Origin: Sphingomonas sp. Root720
GTDB taxonomy: Bacteria; Pseudomonadota; Alphaproteobacteria; Sphingomonadales; Sphingomonadaceae
DNA length: 64,000 bases
NCBI RefSeq assembly: GCF_001428605.1
Contig: NZ_LMID01000015.1
Span: 463,684 to 527,683, forward strand
Reading direction: 5' to 3'
Made by a program: the position numbers and the translations under genes. Of the stretch, positions 20,579 to 29,644 are shown piece by piece. Each line of letters begins with the position of its first letter. The stretch's first letter is position 1. The notes under the pieces are model-generated. The model was not told the origin of the DNA, did no database searches, and saw only the letters and a program-made list of their open reading frames with translations.

Positions 20579-23409
20579 GCCTGCGCCTCCTTCGGCTCTT
20601 GGTCCTTCGCATCGCCATCGCGGGGCGGCAGCGGCGCAAAATAGCCGACCACCAGCATCAGCGCGCCGACGACGATGAAGGTCACGATCCTGGCGCCGCC
20701 GCTCGCCTGCGACAGATCGACGAAGAACAGCTTGAGGATGACGACCACCAGCAGCGCCGCACCGGCGATCCACACCCCGCGTTGCCCGCGCCGGTGCGCG
20801 AACAGCATCAGGCCGAGCGACAGCAGCGTCCACAGGATGGTGAGCCCTGCCTGCACGACCGCCGAGCCGAGCAGCGCGTCGCCATCCCAGGCAACGCCGA
20901 GATGATGATGGGCGACGCGCAGCCACAGCATGTTGATGTCGACGAAGCCCAGTCCCGCCAGCGCCATCCAGGCGCCGCGCCCCGCGATCCAGCCGAAGCC
21001 GCGATAGGGCGGATCGACCGCGATCAGGCTGCGCCGCCACAGCACCAGCGCGGCGAGCGCGAGCGCCAGGGTGAGCTCGACCGGATTGAGCAGCGGCACA
21101 TAGGGAAGCGGCGCGGCATCGCCCTCCGCCAGCAGCGCCGCGAGGAGCGAGCCGCCATAGACGAGCGCGGCGACCGGCAGCGCCGCCTGTGCGTGATAGC
21201 CGGCGAGATGGCGATCGAGCGGCCAGCGGCGCGCTTCGACCGGGCGCCGCGCCGCGCGCCCCGCCCAGGCGGTCAGGAGGCCGAGCATCAGCACCGCCGC
21301 GACGAGGAAGACCACTCCTGCCCAACTGCTGTTCCACAATGCGCCGCGATCGATGCCGAGCCACAGGCAGTCGGCGAGCAGCGCCGCCGCGAGCCAGACC
21401 CCGCCGACATGGCTGAGCCGCTGGAGCAGCAGCGCGCCGGGCCGCGCATCGCCATCGCGGTCATTGGCGTGGAGCAGATGAAGATGGAGCGCGATCGCGA
21501 CGATCCAGGCGATCCAGCCGGGATGGTAGAGGACATGGCCGTCGAGCATCGCCTGCCCGAGCCAGCTGCCGGCCAGCACGACCAGCGTCACCCGGCCCGG
21601 CCAGGTCGCGACGTCCCAGCGCAACCGCCGCCCGGCGAGCGCCGCCACCCAGGCGCTGGCGACCAGCGCGACCATGGTGAGCGACTGCTGGGTCGCGGCC
21701 GTGAACACCGGCACGCTGCCCTCGCCCGCGACCAGCGGCGGGACGGTGCGGCAGATCTCGGCGATCGACGCCAGCGACCAGAGCAGGAAGCCGAACAGGA
21801 AGGCGGGCTTGCCGAGCAGCGCTTCCCCCGCCGCATAGGCCCTGGCGGGGCGCGATCCGCTGTGCGGCAGGGGTTCGCGCAGCCACCAGGCGGTGGCGAG
21901 GATCGGCACCGTGACGAGCAGGCCGGTCAGGAAGACCGGATTGACGATCGGCAGCGCCTGCGGCCCGTCCTCGAGCAGGCCCAGGAACAGGAAAGCGGCG
22001 ACGAACTGGAGCAGCAGGCCGAAGGCCCGCGGCATCCAGCGCGCCTGGCGCATGCCGACCCAGAAGGCGCCCGCACCCTCGAGCGCCCAGGCGGAGCCCG
22101 TCCAGCGGGCGCCGAAGGCGAGCGGGATGGCGAGGGTCGCGAAGCCGATGCCGATCGCGAGCAGCGTCTCGGCGAGCAGCCGATAGTCGTCGCCGCCACG
22201 CCGCCGCACCGCGACGGCGAGGGCCAGGTAGAGCGCGCCGAAGCCGAGCGCCGCGAAGGCCGCGCCATATTCATAGGGCGCGACCAGTCCGACCTGCAGG
22301 CCGAAGCCGACCAGCGCGGTGCCGAACAGCAGACTGCTGTCGACGAACCGGCCGACCCGGCTGTCGCTGTTGCGCGCATAGAGGATCGCGATCGCCAGGT
22401 AGATGACCACCGAGGCGATCAGGAAGGGCTGGGCCACCGCGAAATCCTGCGGCCGGTAGCTCAGCGTGCCCCAGAAGGCGGCGATCCCGAAGGTGGCGAA
22501 GAAGCCGATCAGGTTGATGCTGCGCCACGCCTTCTTCCAGGCGAGCGCCAGCACCGCCAGGTTGAGCAGCAGATGATAGCCGAACATCACCGCGACCGGC
22601 CCGCCCTCGCCGCCGAGCAGCAGCGGCACCGCATAGCCGCCCGCGAAGGCGGCCGCGGCCAGCCCCTCGGCATCCTGGAGCAGCGCCAGCGCGACCGCCC
22701 CGGCACAGACCAGCACCATCAGCGCGAAGGCGGCGGGCAGCGGCAGCATCGGATAGAGCGCCGCCGCCGCGAAGATCGTCAGATAGAGCGTGGCGACGCC
22801 GCCGCCCTGAAGCGCGAGCGCGAAGCCGGGCCGGACGGTCCGCCGGTTGAAGCCGACGCCGAGCAGCGCGATCCCCGCCGCCGCGACCAGCGCCAGCCGT
22901 ATCTCGATCGGCAGCAACCCGGCGCCAGCCGCCCAACGCGCAAGAAAGGCGAGGCCGATGAACAGCACGACCAGGCCGGCGCGGACGATGGTGTTGCCGC
23001 CGAACATCCAGTCGCGCGCGGCGGCGATGCCGCGCGCCACGAAGCCGGGTTCGGCGGGCTCGGCGGGCATGGGCGCCGGCATGGAGGGCGGCGTGGGCTC
23101 CGCCGGGCGCGGCGCGACCGGATCGCGCGGGAGCGGCGCGGGCGCATCGACCGTCGGACGCGGCCCGGCGGCCTCGTCGATGATGCGGACGCCGCGCCGC
23201 CCGGCCGGCGGCGACGCCGTGGCGGGATCGGCGGAGACGCCCTCGGCGGGACGATCGACCAGCATCGCGCGGATCTCCGCACGCACGGCCACGCGCAGGC
23301 CCCAGCCGGCGCCGGCGCCGGCCATGGCGCCCAGCACCATTCCGAACTGCTCGAAATCGGAGACGAACAAGCCGAATAGCGCGCCGACGAGCAACCCCCA
23401 GAGGATCAT
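20575..23409 (-). CDS. DUF2339 family polytopic membrane protein
   Basis: This 944-residue protein has more than 20 hydrophobic segments. A short N-terminal membrane anchor (MILWGLLVGALFGLFVSDFE) and a Pro/Ala-rich cytoplasmic linker (about residues 60-125) precede the membrane body. The run TIVRAGLVVLFIGLAFLARW begins the conserved DUF2339 core. The start at 23409 has GGGAG upstream. It is translationally coupled to the DUF3999 lipoprotein gene. The role is unknown; the family is widespread in proteobacteria and often described only as a predicted membrane protein. Confidence 0.88.
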   Translation of the reverse strand: MILWGLLVGALFGLFVSDFEQFGMVLGAMAGAGAGWGLRVAVRAEIRAMLVDRPAEGVSADPATASPPAGRRGVRIIDEAAGPRPTVDAPAPLPRDPVAPRPAEPTPPSMPAPMPAEPAEPGFVARGIAAARDWMFGGNTIVRAGLVVLFIGLAFLARWAAGAGLLPIEIRLALVAAAGIALLGVGFNRRTVRPGFALALQGGGVATLYLTIFAAAALYPMLPLPAAFALMVLVCAGAVALALLQDAEGLAAAAFAGGYAVPLLLGGEGGPVAVMFGYHLLLNLAVLALAWKKAWRSINLIGFFATFGIAAFWGTLSYRPQDFAVAQPFLIASVVIYLAIAILYARNSDSRVGRFVDSSLLFGTALVGFGLQVGLVAPYEYGAAFAALGFGALYLALAVAVRRRGGDDYRLLAETLLAIGIGFATLAIPLAFGARWTGSAWALEGAGAFWVGMRQARWMPRAFGLLLQFVAAFLFLGLLEDGPQALPIVNPVFLTGLLVTVPILATAWWLREPLPHSGSRPARAYAAGEALLGKPAFLFGFLLWSLASIAEICRTVPPLVAGEGSVPVFTAATQQSLTMVALVASAWVAALAGRRLRWDVATWPGRVTLVVLAGSWLGQAMLDGHVLYHPGWIAWIVAIALHLHLLHANDRDGDARPGALLLQRLSHVGGVWLAAALLADCLWLGIDRGALWNSSWAGVVFLVAAVLMLGLLTAWAGRAARRPVEARRWPLDRHLAGYHAQAALPVAALVYGGSLLAALLAEGDAAPLPYVPLLNPVELTLALALAALVLWRRSLIAVDPPYRGFGWIAGRGAWMALAGLGFVDINMLWLRVAHHHLGVAWDGDALLGSAVVQAGLTILWTLLSLGLMLFAHRRGQRGVWIAGAALLVVVILKLFFVDLSQASGGARIVTFIVVGALMLVVGYFAPLPPRDGDAKDQEPKEAQA

Positions 23410-23548
23410 GTATGTCTCCCTGTTCCGGCCCCGGCCCCAGGGTCTAGTGCGGACCCATGGCCGCCGAAACAACTATTTGGCGCAGCACCTTGCGACCGTC
23501 CGCCGAAACCGGTTCAGCGAGCCGGGGAAAGGCATTAAGAGCGCCGCC

Positions 23549-24025
23549 ATGATCCAGACGCTCCGCATCCTCGTCGACGCCGATGCCTGCCCGGTGAAGG
23601 AGGAGATCTACAAGGTCGCCTGGCGGATCGGCGTGCCGGTCACCCTGGTCAGCAATCAGCATCTGCGCATTCCCCAGCATCCGCTGGTCGACAAGGTGGT
23701 GGTGGGCGCGGGCTTCGACGCCGCCGACGACTGGATCGCCGAGGCGAGCGGGCCCGCGACGGTGGTGATCACCGCCGACATCCTGCTTGCCGACCGCTGC
23801 CTGAAGGCGGGCGCCACCGCGATCTCGCCGAGCGGTAAGCCCTTTACCGCCAATTCGATCGGCTCGGCGGTCGCGACCCGGGCGATCATGGCCGACCTGC
23901 GCGCCGGCATGACCGGCGAGGGGATCGGCGGGCCGCCGCCCTTCTCCAAGGCCGACCGCTCGCGCTTCCTGTCCGCGCTCGACGCCGCGCTGGTGAAACT
24001 CGGGCGGCAATTTCCGGGACGCTAG
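23549..24025 (+). CDS. YaiI/YqxD family (DUF188) protein
   Basis: A 158-residue UPF0178/YaiI protein. It shows ILVDADACPVKEEIYKVAWR near the N-terminus, VITADILLADRCLKAGA in the middle, and the C-terminal GGPPPFSKADRSRFLSALD. These are PIN/NYN-like acidic motifs, suggesting a metal-dependent nuclease-type fold, but no activity is established that I know of. It is divergent from the DUF2339 operon. ATG 23549 is chosen because the upstream frame is a shadow of the opposite gene. Confidence 0.92.
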   Translation: MIQTLRILVDADACPVKEEIYKVAWRIGVPVTLVSNQHLRIPQHPLVDKVVVGAGFDAADDWIAEASGPATVVITADILLADRCLKAGATAISPSGKPFTANSIGSAVATRAIMADLRAGMTGEGIGGPPPFSKADRSRFLSALDAALVKLGRQFPGR

Positions 24026-24102
24026 AAACGAACCGCCGATTCGCCGCCTGTCCCGGGCGCCGACGGCCGATCAGCCGCGCCCCGGGGTCAAGCGTCCGGG
24101 GG

Positions 24103-24630
24103 TCAGTCGCGCGGGCGGACGTCCATCTCGCCGAGGAAGTCGCGCTTGCCGAGCGGTACGCCGCGGTTGCGCAGGATCGCGTAGACGGTCGTCACGTGGA
24201 ACAGCACGTTGGGCAGGACGAAGTCGCGCACATAGGTGGCGCCGGTGAAGTGGATCGCGAGATCGCCCACCTCCAGGACGATCGGCGCATCCTCGCGCCC
24301 CGCGATCGCGTTTGCGGGAACCCCGTCGAGATAGGCGATGGTTTTGGCGATCCGCTCGTGCAGCTCCGCGACGCTCTTTTCCTCGTCGGGGAAGCTCGGC
24401 GCGGTCTGGCCGGAAAGACGTGCCACGGCGCCCTTGGCGCCGTCGCTGGCGATCTGGACCTGGCGGATCAGGGGATGCATGTCGTCGGCCAGCCGCGCGC
24501 CGAGCCATTCGGATTCGGCCACGCCCTGTCCGGCGAAATGTTCGGCGCCCTTGTCGAGCACGGCGGAGAGGTTGGCGAGGCTGCGGCGGATCACCGGAAT
24601 CGAAGCGTCGTAGAGCGTGGTGCTGGTCAT
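24103..24630 (-). CDS. DUF1993 family protein
   Basis: A 175-residue soluble helical protein beginning MTSTTLYDASIPVIRRSLAN. It has the DUF1993 features DMHPLIRQVQIASDGAKGAVARL in the first half, and FVLPNVLFHVTTVYAILRNRGVPLGKRDFLG at the end, with conserved His residues. It resembles the DinB-like four-helix bundles. Function is unknown. It is separated from the upstream 106-residue gene by about 200 bases that contain a hairpin, so it probably has its own promoter. Confidence 0.85.
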   Translation of the reverse strand: MTSTTLYDASIPVIRRSLANLSAVLDKGAEHFAGQGVAESEWLGARLADDMHPLIRQVQIASDGAKGAVARLSGQTAPSFPDEEKSVAELHERIAKTIAYLDGVPANAIAGREDAPIVLEVGDLAIHFTGATYVRDFVLPNVLFHVTTVYAILRNRGVPLGKRDFLGEMDVRPRD

Positions 24631-24785
24631 GACATCCCCTTCGGACTGCTGTCGGCCGCTTCCATCGGTCACCGATCGTTTCGGGCAGAGGCGGCCTGCG
24701 TCGCGAAGTGGGGTCTCTCCCCGCCAAAAGCAAACCCGGCAAAAGCAAACCGCCCGCCCCCCGCGAACGGGAGACGGGCGGCGCG

Positions 24786-24820
24786 GACGCTGCGAGAGGG
24801 GGGGCGTTACCCGCAGCGTC
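24786..24820 (-). terminator. Hairpin downstream of the 106-residue gene
   Basis: GACGCTGCG and CGCAGCGTC pair perfectly (9 bp) about 10 bases after the leftward stop at 24831. No T-run is seen. Confidence 0.5.
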
Positions 24821-24830
24821 AGCTTGCCGG

Positions 24831-25151
24831 TCAGCGGGCGAGCATCGCCACCGCTGAAATCTGACTTGGGTGGAAGCCCAGCTCGATCAGCCGGGGCTTG
24901 AGTTCGGACACGTCGGCGCGGTCGCGCACCCGGCCGACGAAGCGCCGCAGGGTTTCGAGGCGCGGATCGGCGAGCGGCAGCTTGGGCCGCAGCCCCGCGG
25001 CCGAGCCGAACAGTCGGGCCAGCCGGCCGCGCCCCGCGCGACCCGCTTCGCCCGCCTCGCGCATCGCGAGGCTGACGACCTTCCATTCGAGCGCCGAGAG
25101 CGGCGGAACATCCGCCCGGCCTCCGGCCTTGATCGCAACGGCGGTCGTCAT
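24831..25151 (-). CDS. Hypothetical protein behind wrbA
   Basis: A 106-residue basic helical protein (MTTAVAIKAGGRADVPPLSA...). A pattern ALEWKVVSLAMREAGEAG is followed by a likely helix ETLRRFVGRVRDRADVSELK and the tail LIELGFHPSQISAVAML. I recognise no family. A strong GGAGGA site precedes the start. The gene begins 32 bases after the wrbA stop in the same direction, so the two are probably co-transcribed. Confidence 0.65.
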   Translation of the reverse strand: MTTAVAIKAGGRADVPPLSALEWKVVSLAMREAGEAGRAGRGRLARLFGSAAGLRPKLPLADPRLETLRRFVGRVRDRADVSELKPRLIELGFHPSQISAVAMLAR

Positions 25152-25183
25152 CGCTTCCTCCTCGGTTGACGCTTGTTTACGAC

Positions 25184-25783
25184 TCAGCCGACCAGCTTGG
25201 CTGTGATCTCCGCCACATGCCGGCCCTGAAATTTCGCGCCATCGAGTTCGGTCGCGCTCGGCTGGCGCGAGCCGTCGCCATCGGCGATCGTGGTGGCGCC
25301 GTAGGGCGACCCGCCCTTGACCTCGTCGACGCCCATCTGGCCCTGGAACGCATAGGGCAGACCGACAATCGTCATGCCGAAGTGGAGCAGGTTGGTGAGG
25401 ATCGAGAACAGCGTCGTCTCCTGACCGCCATGCTGGGTCGCGGTCGAGGTGAAGGCGGCGCCGACCTTGCCGTTCAGCGCGCCGCGCGCCCACAGGCCGC
25501 CCGCGCCGTCGAGGAACGCCGCCATCTGGCTCGACATCCGGCCGAAGCGCGTGCCGGTGCCGACGATGATCGCGTCATAATTCTCCAGTTCGGCTACGGT
25601 CGCGACCGGGGCCTTCTGGTCGAGCTTGAAATGCGCGCCCTGCGCGATCTCCAGCGGCACCGTCTCGGGCACGCGCCGGACGTCGACCTCGGCACCCGCG
25701 GAACGCGCGCCTTCGGCGACGGCTTCGGCCATCGTCTCGATATGACCGTAGGACGAATAATAAAGGACGAGGATCTTGGGCAT
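25184..25783 (-). CDS. wrbA: NAD(P)H:quinone oxidoreductase WrbA
   Basis: WrbA is a flavodoxin-like FMN enzyme reducing quinones by two electrons and limiting semiquinone stress. The 199-residue protein has the phosphate-binding loop [12 protein letters not shown] (residues 8-19). It also has [21 protein letters not shown] for the flavin ring, and [15 protein letters not shown], a WrbA hallmark. It lies downstream of a pirin gene in the same direction, with a paired palindromic repeat in the 154-base gap. A LysR gene diverges from the pirin gene. Confidence 0.95.
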   Translation of the reverse strand: MPKILVLYYSSYGHIETMAEAVAEGARSAGAEVDVRRVPETVPLEIAQGAHFKLDQKAPVATVAELENYDAIIVGTGTRFGRMSSQMAAFLDGAGGLWARGALNGKVGAAFTSTATQHGGQETTLFSILTNLLHFGMTIVGLPYAFQGQMGVDEVKGGSPYGATTIADGDGSRQPSATELDGAKFQGRHVAEITAKLVG

Positions 25784-25839
25784 TGCGGGTACTCCGATGG
25801 GATAGGTTGGTGCTTGGTGAACTCTGGATCCTCCTCCTC

Positions 25840-25922
25840 CGTCACCCCAGCGAAGGCTGGGGTCTCGGGAGGCTCGCGCGCTGCGCTGCATCCCGAGATG
25901 CCGGCCGGCGCCGGCATGACGT
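25840..25922. repeat. Paired REP/BIME-like element between pirin and wrbA
   Basis: The arms GTCACCCCAGCGAAGGCTGG and CCGGCCGGCGCCGGCATGAC are palindromes oriented toward each other, linked by TCGGGA...TCCCGA pairing. It sits where it could attenuate transcription between pirin and wrbA. Confidence 0.68.
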
Positions 25923-25937
25923 CGAAGGGGGACCTCG

Positions 25938-26636
25938 TTACGCGACGTCGACCAGGACGATCTCGGCATCGTCGATCGCCCTGACCTCGATCATGTCGAG
26001 ATCGGCGATCGCCACGCCGTCGCGGGGCTCGGCGGCGACGCCGTTGACCTCGATCCGGCCCGCGGTCGCGACCAGATAGGCCTTGCGGCCCCGGCCGATC
26101 GCATGGGTCGCGGTCTCGCCCGCCTTGAGCGTCGCGCCGATCACCCGGGCATCGGCCCGGATCGGCAGCGCGTCGCCGTCGCCGTCGATGCCGCTCGCCA
26201 GGGTGACGAACTGGCCGGCGCGGTCGCCCCTGGGGAAGGGACGGGCGCCCCAGCCGGGCTTCTCGCCCTGCCGGTCGGGAATGATCCAGATCTGGAACAG
26301 GGTGGTCTCGACATCCTCCTCGTTCTTTTCCGAATGGACGATCCCGGTGCCCGCCGACATCACCTGGACGTCGCCGGCCTCGGTACGGCCGGCATTGCCC
26401 AGGCTGTCGCGGTGGGTGATCGCGCCGCTGCGGACATAGGTGATGATCTCCATGTCGTTGTGCGGGTGCGGCGCGAAACCCGTGTGCGGGGCGATGGCGT
26501 CGTCGTTCCAGACGCGCAGTGCGCCCCAGTGCACCCGGCTCGGGTCACGGTAATCGGCGAAGGAGAAATGATGCTTGGCGTCGAGCCAGCCATGGTTGGC
26601 ACCGCCGAGCGTCGCAAAGGGCCGAACTTCGATCAT
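25938..26636 (-). CDS. Pirin family protein
   Basis: A 232-residue bicupin. The N-terminal cupin carries the iron-binding set [19 protein letters not shown] (His pair near residues 57-59) and IVHSEKNEE with a further His/Glu. The C-terminal cupin is shorter. Some pirins have quercetinase activity, others act as redox-responsive partners; which applies here is unknown. It is divergent from a LysR regulator and upstream of wrbA, which suggests a quinone/aromatic stress group (inference). Confidence 0.92.
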   Translation of the reverse strand: MIEVRPFATLGGANHGWLDAKHHFSFADYRDPSRVHWGALRVWNDDAIAPHTGFAPHPHNDMEIITYVRSGAITHRDSLGNAGRTEAGDVQVMSAGTGIVHSEKNEEDVETTLFQIWIIPDRQGEKPGWGARPFPRGDRAGQFVTLASGIDGDGDALPIRADARVIGATLKAGETATHAIGRGRKAYLVATAGRIEVNGVAAEPRDGVAIADLDMIEVRAIDDAEIVLVDVA

Positions 26637-26733
26637 GATGCTTACTCCCGTGGCCGCCGCGCCTTGGACTCGTGGGGGCGACCTGCTGGGGATCAATCTA
26701 GGCTTGCCGGCCGGCAAATAAATGGAGATGATC

Positions 26734-26748
26734 GAAACCTATCGTTTC
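26734..26748. promoter_or_regulatory. Possible LysR operator between pirin and LysR genes
   Basis: GAAAC-CTATC-GTTTC is a perfect 5-bp inverted repeat around five bases, flanked by two copies of ATGATCG (26728-26734 and 26754-26760). It is 20 bases before the LysR ATG. Short, so only suggestive. Confidence 0.35.
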
Positions 26749-26767
26749 CAGATATGATCGGAATCCT

Positions 26768-27685
26768 ATGGCTCGCCTTCCCGATTTCGAGGCCTGGGCG
26801 ATCTTCGCGAAGGTTGCCGAGCTCGGCAGCTTCTCGGCCGCCGCCGACGAACTGGCGCTGTCCAAGGCGACCGTGTCCAAGGCGGTGTCGCGGCTCGAGC
26901 AGCGCCTGGCGGCACCGCTCTTCCACCGCAGCTCGCGCAAATTGTCGCTGACCGAGAGCGGCCAGCTGGCCCGGGAGCGCGCGGCGATGCTGCTGGTGGA
27001 GGGCGAGGCGATCGAGGAAGCGATCTCCGAACGCGGCGCCGTGCCGCGCGGGCTGGTCCGGCTGGCGGCGCCGATGTCGTTCGGGATCGCGCATCTCCGG
27101 CCGATCCTGCCGCTGTTCCACCAGGCCTATCCCGAGGTGGTGATCGACCTGCACCTGTCCGACGACCGGATCGACCTGATCGAGCAGGGTTTCGACATCG
27201 CGCTGCGCATCGGCCAGCTCGAGGATTCGGCGCTCAAGGCGCGAAGGCTGTTCCCCGTCCGCCTGCCGATCGTCGGCGCGCCGTCGCTGTTCGACCGGCT
27301 CGGCCGGCCGCAACATCCGCGCGACCTCGCCCGCTATCCGGCCTTCATCTACACCCATGTCCGCGCGCCCGGCCGCTGGCAGATGCGCCATCCGACCGAA
27401 GGCGAGGTCACCGTCGAGCTCAAGGGCCCGATCCGCACCAACAATGGCGACGTGCTGATCGACGCGCTGGTGGCCGGCACCGGCATCACCCCGCTGCCCG
27501 ACTTCCTCGCGTGGAAATGCCTGGCGGAGGGCAGCCTGGAGGAGGTGTTGGCCGACTGGAGGACCGGACCCGACGTCGCGCTCCACGTCGTCACCCCGCC
27601 GTCCCCGCTGCGCCCGGCACGGGTCAAGGTCCTGATCGACTTCCTCGCCGCCGCCTTCCTGAAACCGCCCTGGACGACGAGCTGA
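26768..27685 (+). CDS. LysR-family transcriptional regulator
   Basis: A 305-residue LysR regulator. The winged helix covers FEAWAIFAKVAELGSFSAAA to KATVSKAVSRLEQRL (about residues 8-57). The effector domain follows, with VIDLHLSDDRIDLIEQGFD and GTGITPLPDFLAW. It most resembles the CrgA/DsdC-like subgroup common in proteobacteria. It is transcribed away from the pirin gene; the 131-base gap holds GAAAC/GTTTC inverted arms (26734-26738 and 26744-26748) and a repeated ATGATCG, so it probably controls pirin and itself. Confidence 0.93.
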   Translation: MARLPDFEAWAIFAKVAELGSFSAAADELALSKATVSKAVSRLEQRLAAPLFHRSSRKLSLTESGQLARERAAMLLVEGEAIEEAISERGAVPRGLVRLAAPMSFGIAHLRPILPLFHQAYPEVVIDLHLSDDRIDLIEQGFDIALRIGQLEDSALKARRLFPVRLPIVGAPSLFDRLGRPQHPRDLARYPAFIYTHVRAPGRWQMRHPTEGEVTVELKGPIRTNNGDVLIDALVAGTGITPLPDFLAWKCLAEGSLEEVLADWRTGPDVALHVVTPPSPLRPARVKVLIDFLAAAFLKPPWTTS

Positions 27686-27794
27686 CGACCCGATCGCCCT
27701 CGCCCTTCCGGCGGAAGGGCGTGCAGGAGAAGTTGAGATAGCGGCCGGAGCCCGCTAAAGCCGCACCAATTCCCCCAATACCGGACCCGCCCCC

Positions 27795-28085
27795 ATGACC
27801 GACACGACGCCCGACACGATGCCCGACACGATGCCCGACCGCCTCTCGATCAATCCGTCGAGCCCCTATTTCCAGGCAGACCTGCTCGAGCGCGGCGTCG
27901 GCATCAAGTTCAAGGGCGTCGAGAAGACCAATGTCGAGGAATATTGCGTGAGCGAGGGCTGGATCCGGGTCTCGGTCGGCAACACCCGCGACCGCAAGGG
28001 CAATCCGCTGACGATCAAGCTGAGCGGCCCGGTCGAGCCCTATCTCAAGGACGCGGTCAACGGCGGCGAAAGCGCCGAGGGCTGA
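27795..28085 (+). CDS. DUF3297 family protein
   Basis: A 96-residue protein with the highly conserved DUF3297 core: DRLSINPSSPYF, ERGVGIKFKGVEKTNVEEYC, VSEGWIRVSVGNTRDRKGNP and TIKLSGPVEPYL. Function is unknown; the family is small and soluble. The N-terminus is extended by a tandem repeat coding TPDTMPDTMPD, so translation could start at any of three Met codons (27795, 27819 or 27831). The aldose-epimerase-like gene begins six bases after its stop. Confidence 0.88.
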   Translation: MTDTTPDTMPDTMPDRLSINPSSPYFQADLLERGVGIKFKGVEKTNVEEYCVSEGWIRVSVGNTRDRKGNPLTIKLSGPVEPYLKDAVNGGESAEG

Positions 28086-28090
28086 TCGCG

Positions 28091-28978
28091 ATGGCGACCG
28101 GCCCCGGGCATCGCCCCCTGCACCGGATCGCATCGGACCGCCTGACCGCCGAGATTTCCGAAGACGGCGCCGAGCTGCGGCGCCTTACCGACGCCGCCGG
28201 GCGCGACTGGCTGTGGGACGGCGATCCCGCCTTCTGGGCCGGCCGGGCGCCCGTCCTGTTCCCGATCGTCGGCACGCTCAACGGCGACCATCTCCGCTGG
28301 CAGGGGCGGGACTATCATCTGCCCCGCCACGGCTTCGCCCGCCGCCGCCGCTTCGCCCCGGTCGAATGCGACGGCGACGGCCTGATCCTCAGGCTCGAGG
28401 ACGACGCCGATACGCGCGCCGCCTGGCCCTTCGCCTTCACCCTCGACATGATCTTCACCGTGCGCGCCGCGACGTTGACGATGACGGGGCGCGTGACCAA
28501 CCGCGGCGACGGGCCGATGCCCACTTCCTTCGGCTTCCATCCCGCGCTGCGCTGGCCGTTGCCGGGGGAGACGGGCAAGGCGGGCCATGCCATCCGCTTC
28601 GACCGGCCCGAGCCTGCCCCGGTCCGCCGCCTCGACGCCGCCGGGCTGCTCGATCCCCGACCGCGCCCCACGCCGGTCGACGGCGACACCCTCGCGCTCG
28701 ACGACGCGCTGTTCGCGGAGGACGCACTGATCTTCGACGCGCTCGACAGCCGCCGCCTCGTCTATCGCGGGCCGGGCGGATCGCAGGTCGCGGTCGATTT
28801 CCAGGACATGAAGCAGCTCGGCCTGTGGATGAAGCCCGGCGCCGGCTATCTCTGCATCGAGCCCTGGCAGGGCTATAGCGATCCCGCCGGCTTCGACGGG
28901 CCGCTCGACGAGAAGCCCGGCATGGTGATCGTCCCACCGGGTGGACAGCGCCTGTTCGCCATGGCGATCACCGTCTGA
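28091..28978 (+). CDS. Aldose 1-epimerase family protein
   Basis: A 295-residue galactose-mutarotase-like beta protein. PVLFPIVGTLNGDHLRWQGR and HLPRHGFARRRRF carry the conserved substrate-site Arg/His residues. FGFHPALRWPLPG supplies the second conserved His, and the tail includes YLCIEPWQGYSDP with the conserved Glu. It probably interconverts sugar anomers or acts as a hexose-6-phosphate epimerase-like enzyme. It starts six bases after the DUF3297 gene, so the two are co-transcribed. Confidence 0.9.
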   Translation: MATGPGHRPLHRIASDRLTAEISEDGAELRRLTDAAGRDWLWDGDPAFWAGRAPVLFPIVGTLNGDHLRWQGRDYHLPRHGFARRRRFAPVECDGDGLILRLEDDADTRAAWPFAFTLDMIFTVRAATLTMTGRVTNRGDGPMPTSFGFHPALRWPLPGETGKAGHAIRFDRPEPAPVRRLDAAGLLDPRPRPTPVDGDTLALDDALFAEDALIFDALDSRRLVYRGPGGSQVAVDFQDMKQLGLWMKPGAGYLCIEPWQGYSDPAGFDGPLDEKPGMVIVPPGGQRLFAMAITV

Positions 28979-29087
28979 TGAAGGCCTCCGGCGCGCGACC
29001 GTTCGAGGATCCGGGCACCGCTCCTCCGTCCGTCGCATGCGGCCGGGCCGCCACGGAACATCGCCCTCCGGCGCGCGTCCTGACCGC

Positions 29088-29378
29088 ATGATGCGCCCCA
29101 CCGACTGGATGTCCCTCGCCTTCGACAGCTGGCGTCTCGGTAGCGAGGCTTCGGAGGTGATCGCGCTCAGGATGGCGAAGATCGCCGCGGGCGACGCGGC
29201 CGCGATGGCCGAGGCGCAACGCATGGTCACCGAGAAGATGGAGGCTGCGGCAGCGCTGCACTGGAGCGCCATGACTGGCGGACTGGGCTCGACGCCGGCT
29301 CGCCAGGCGAAGGCGACGATCGGCCATTATCGCAAGGCGGTCGCGAAGAACCGGGCCCGGCTGCGGCGCGGCCGCTGA
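29088..29378 (+). CDS. Small helical hypothetical protein
   Basis: A 96-residue protein (MMRPTDWMSLAFDSWRLGSE...). It is rich in Ala and Met helices, with EVIALRMAKIAAGDAAAMAE and a basic end AKNRARLRRGR. The pattern is phasin-like but I cannot assign a family. ATG 29088 or the adjacent 29091 are both possible. A perfect 15-bp hairpin follows the stop. The 266 bases from here to msrB contain that hairpin and a second GC-rich one (GGGGGC/GCCCCC near 29446-29465), no gene. Confidence 0.6.
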   Translation: MMRPTDWMSLAFDSWRLGSEASEVIALRMAKIAAGDAAAMAEAQRMVTEKMEAAAALHWSAMTGGLGSTPARQAKATIGHYRKAVAKNRARLRRGR

Positions 29379-29388
29379 GCCGGACGCA

Positions 29389-29426
29389 GCCCGGCCCGGC
29401 GGTCGAGCCAAACCGCCGGGCCGGGC
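29389..29426 (+). terminator. Perfect 15-bp GC hairpin
   Basis: Arms 29389-29403 and 29412-29426 (GCCCGGCCCGGCGGT and its exact complement) enclose eight bases. It begins 11 bases after the stop of the small helical protein. There is no T-tract. Confidence 0.55.
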
Positions 29427-29644
29427 GCAAGCCACTCCAGAGAAGTTGGGGGCGATTCCCCTGCGCCCCCATAAGCCGACGCAACTACAAGGACGCCATG
29501 CAACGCCGAGGACCGGGGTAGGAGGCTCGATCGTCCCCCGCAGTGATCCGTGTCACAGCCGCGAGAAAAAGCCGCGCTTCCGCTGCGGTCTTCCGATCGG
29601 ACGCGGTGCTTGACCGGGGCGCCCGCGCCACCCACATTCGCCCC

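Noticed and set aside
20599..23379. 926-residue open frame antisense to the DUF2339 gene
   Set aside because: Very long but composed of Arg/Asp/Gln/Glu repeats complementary to membrane-helix codons.
24187..24203. Possible fifth parS (GTCGTCACGTGGAACA) inside the DUF1993 gene
   Set aside because: Only one half-site matches; four mismatches in the 14-base core, so likely chance.
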